Part shown: positions 61,971-64,000 of the stretch, in pieces
Position numbering within the stretch: the first letter of the stretch is position 1
How the letters are laid out: the number at the start of each line of letters is the position of its first letter
Source of the DNA: Glandiceps talaboti
Taxonomy: Eukaryota; Hemichordata; Enteropneusta; Spengelidae
DNA: 64,000 nucleotides
Reading direction: 5' to 3'
Assembly: GCF_964340395.1 (NCBI RefSeq)
Contig: NC_135556.1
Span: forward strand, 15,957,600 to 16,021,599
Made by a program: the position numbers and the translations under genes
Notes under the pieces: model-generated
Seen by the model: the letters and a program-made list of their open reading frames with translations, nothing else
What the model was told of the DNA's origin: nothing
The model's database searches: none

Positions 61971-64000
61971 TTCATAAGTGCCTAGAATAGTTGCAATAGT
62001 TGCAACAATAGTTGCAAGGAAACGTACACCATAATAACAACGAATAAGAGAGGGGCATACGCAGAGACAAAACAATAACATCTGAATGTACGCAATTTAG
62101 TATGTTGTATGATTCAGGATTGTATTCTCCTTACACTTTGTTAAATCAATTTAGTTACTGCTGTCAGAAGCACTTCAAATTCAATATCACACCTTAATAT
62201 TGACAATTTGTCATTTTGGTGTGCCGTATTTTCACATTGACCAATATCATTCGATACAATCCCATTATACACGTATAGATTTTCAACCGAGAGAAACATT
62301 TTAGGAGCTGCAGCCTAGGTAGCGTGTGAGTGTTTCCCAATGGAACAGACGACAGGCTCTACAGTATTGACTAGATTGCAAATGGTATCAATACTAGATT
62401 GGGCAATGACGTATGGACATATCTGATCCTGATGTTTTCTGGGCTAAATTATCCACGTTTTCTATCTATATACTCGTAAGCAGGCCTAACCATATCCTTG
62501 GCATCATAACGATTTAAAGGAACCGATTTCATAAGGGTCCTTCAGATAGCCTCTCAGCAGGTGTATCTACATTGAAATGTCGACACTGATTGCAGCAAAC
62601 AGTGCACTGACCAGTCTGAAATAGCGATCCTCCACACACAGATTAGGTGAGTACTTGCGTGGGCGTATAAGCAAAACACTCAATCAAAATTTGTGACTTG
62701 CGATCGACAAGTTGTTGCCATTGACAACTCATCAAATCTTAGCGCAGTCATTATGTACGCATCGTTCTTGTGGGAAGATCACATTCGTCACCGTTCAAGC
62801 GAATTTCCAAGTGAATTGATGGACACTGTGTCCCGCTAAGCACTATTACTTCCCGTGCTTTTCCTCGTGATCCTTCATCACCTTTACCTAGACAGCAGAC
62901 TTGTCAGTCAAGTTTCGTTAATTGTTGCAGGTGGGAAGGACATTTACAGCAATACTCGTAATACTTTGGTAAGTGATAACTAGGATTTCGTCATGAACTC
63001 CGCGACACGTATCCCAATTATGAATTCATAAAGGCCCTAGTAGAAAAACTGAGCATAGCTGTCCTCTGTTCTGTTTACTTAGCAAACGAAGTGTATTACT
63101 ATAGTTTGTCTACCATGTAGAGTACTTCCATCATACTAGCTAGATCGTGTTTAGGAAGACACAACGATTGCTTTAGGGCAAAGCTAGACTAGTACATCCA
63201 AGGTATTCTCTTATTTGATCGTATCTAAAAAGGTTATCACACAATCGTGACAACTTTGAGATTGATTGTCAATAAATATTAGCGTGGATTCCTGAACGCT
63301 TTTGTGACAATGTAAAAAGACTAATGGATCAACTCAAGTGGTAAACCTTCAATGGAGGCCGTTGCATTATGTCATAAAAATGAAGCGTGTACATTTTTAA
63401 TAGCGTTAGGAGGTACATATTGTAAATCTGTAACCATATTTCGTAAAATGATTTCTAGCACCTTTATAGTCATGTTCATTTTTTGTATACATTTACCAGA
63501 AGACAATATCTACTTGGCGCATAATTTGTCTATGGTCAAACACATAGCGCAATGTATGCTTTATATGTACGCACGGTTTCTCGAATAGTGCATTACATGC
63601 ATTCAATTTTATAAAAAGCTTTTTAGTATTTTTCAATTCCCATAGCAGCAACGCGCACACTTGTACATGTACATACGCGTATAAGCAAGCAATCCATTCC
63701 ACATAATTGTTACATGCTAATCACCAAGATAAACAATATATATAGGAAACTATATTCACAGTTATTCATTTTTATGTATTGACGTCAGGTATAATGGATA
63801 TGTTGCACACATGAATAAATCATCAAGCTATGGATCCGAAGTGTCAGACAATTTGGTGTCACAGAAAATGTCATTACCGAGGACATATGTCAGAATCATA
63901 CAACAGACTAGAAACGAAATAGACCAACGCAATTTAGATATTTCTCTCTATCAGCGCCATCTTATTATGATAACATAATTTTTGCGATGGATGGTTCGTT
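61966..64000. other. Unassigned DNA to the window end
   Basis: No supported gene. The best exon-like item is 38 bp at about 62931-62968 between TTGTTGCAG and GTAAGTGA, open in one frame (VGRTFTAILVIL); too short to call. The frames at 63352-63702 overlap on opposite strands and lack domains. Confidence 0.4.

Overview
This is AT-rich, intron- and repeat-dense animal DNA. It has GT-AG introns, LINE fragments, terminal-inverted-repeat elements, foldback elements and long tetranucleotide microsatellites, and almost no long open frames. The best-supported host gene is an ST6GalNAc-type sialyltransferase. Together with the transposon mix this suggests a marine invertebrate deuterostome (hemichordate, lancelet or echinoderm). 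The species cannot be fixed from the sequence, and there is no sign of prokaryotic or viral gene organisation.

Layout. 1-505 is a 36-bp minisatellite. About 1040-1500 is a minus-strand copy of an octamer-bearing repeat family. 2362-4400 holds the 3' end of a plus-strand gene: a 33-bp candidate exon, then a phase-compatible terminal exon with a Myb/SANT-like C-terminus and a poly(A) signal. 4700-6960 is a 40-bp satellite region containing a LINE 3' end. 7169-7594 is a TATG microsatellite beside a LINE reverse-transcriptase scrap. 9061-9199 is a palindromic element. About 9475-15605 is a minus-strand LINE broken by two DNA transposons, one of which carries two further foldback elements. 15671-22982 carries three minus-strand exons of the sialyltransferase, with transposons in both introns; the C-terminal exon(s) were not found. 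24296-27871 has two large inverted-repeat elements and, between them, a decayed coding segment behind an NRF1-type motif.

From 28 kb to 64 kb there is no confidently recognisable gene. This stretch holds microsatellites, several degenerate minisatellites (about 5, 28-30, 40, 48 and 60 bp units), foldback elements and a few weak exon candidates. The most notable item is a 43-nt minus-strand segment at 49993-50035 that matches the whole conserved core of a type I hammerhead ribozyme. It has a very short stem III, as in ribozymes known from Penelope-like retroelements, and a partial inverted second copy lies beside it.

The genes do not form a visible pathway. The main story is a host gene whose introns have become stacked transposon graveyards, plus a small ribozyme embedded in AT microsatellite DNA.
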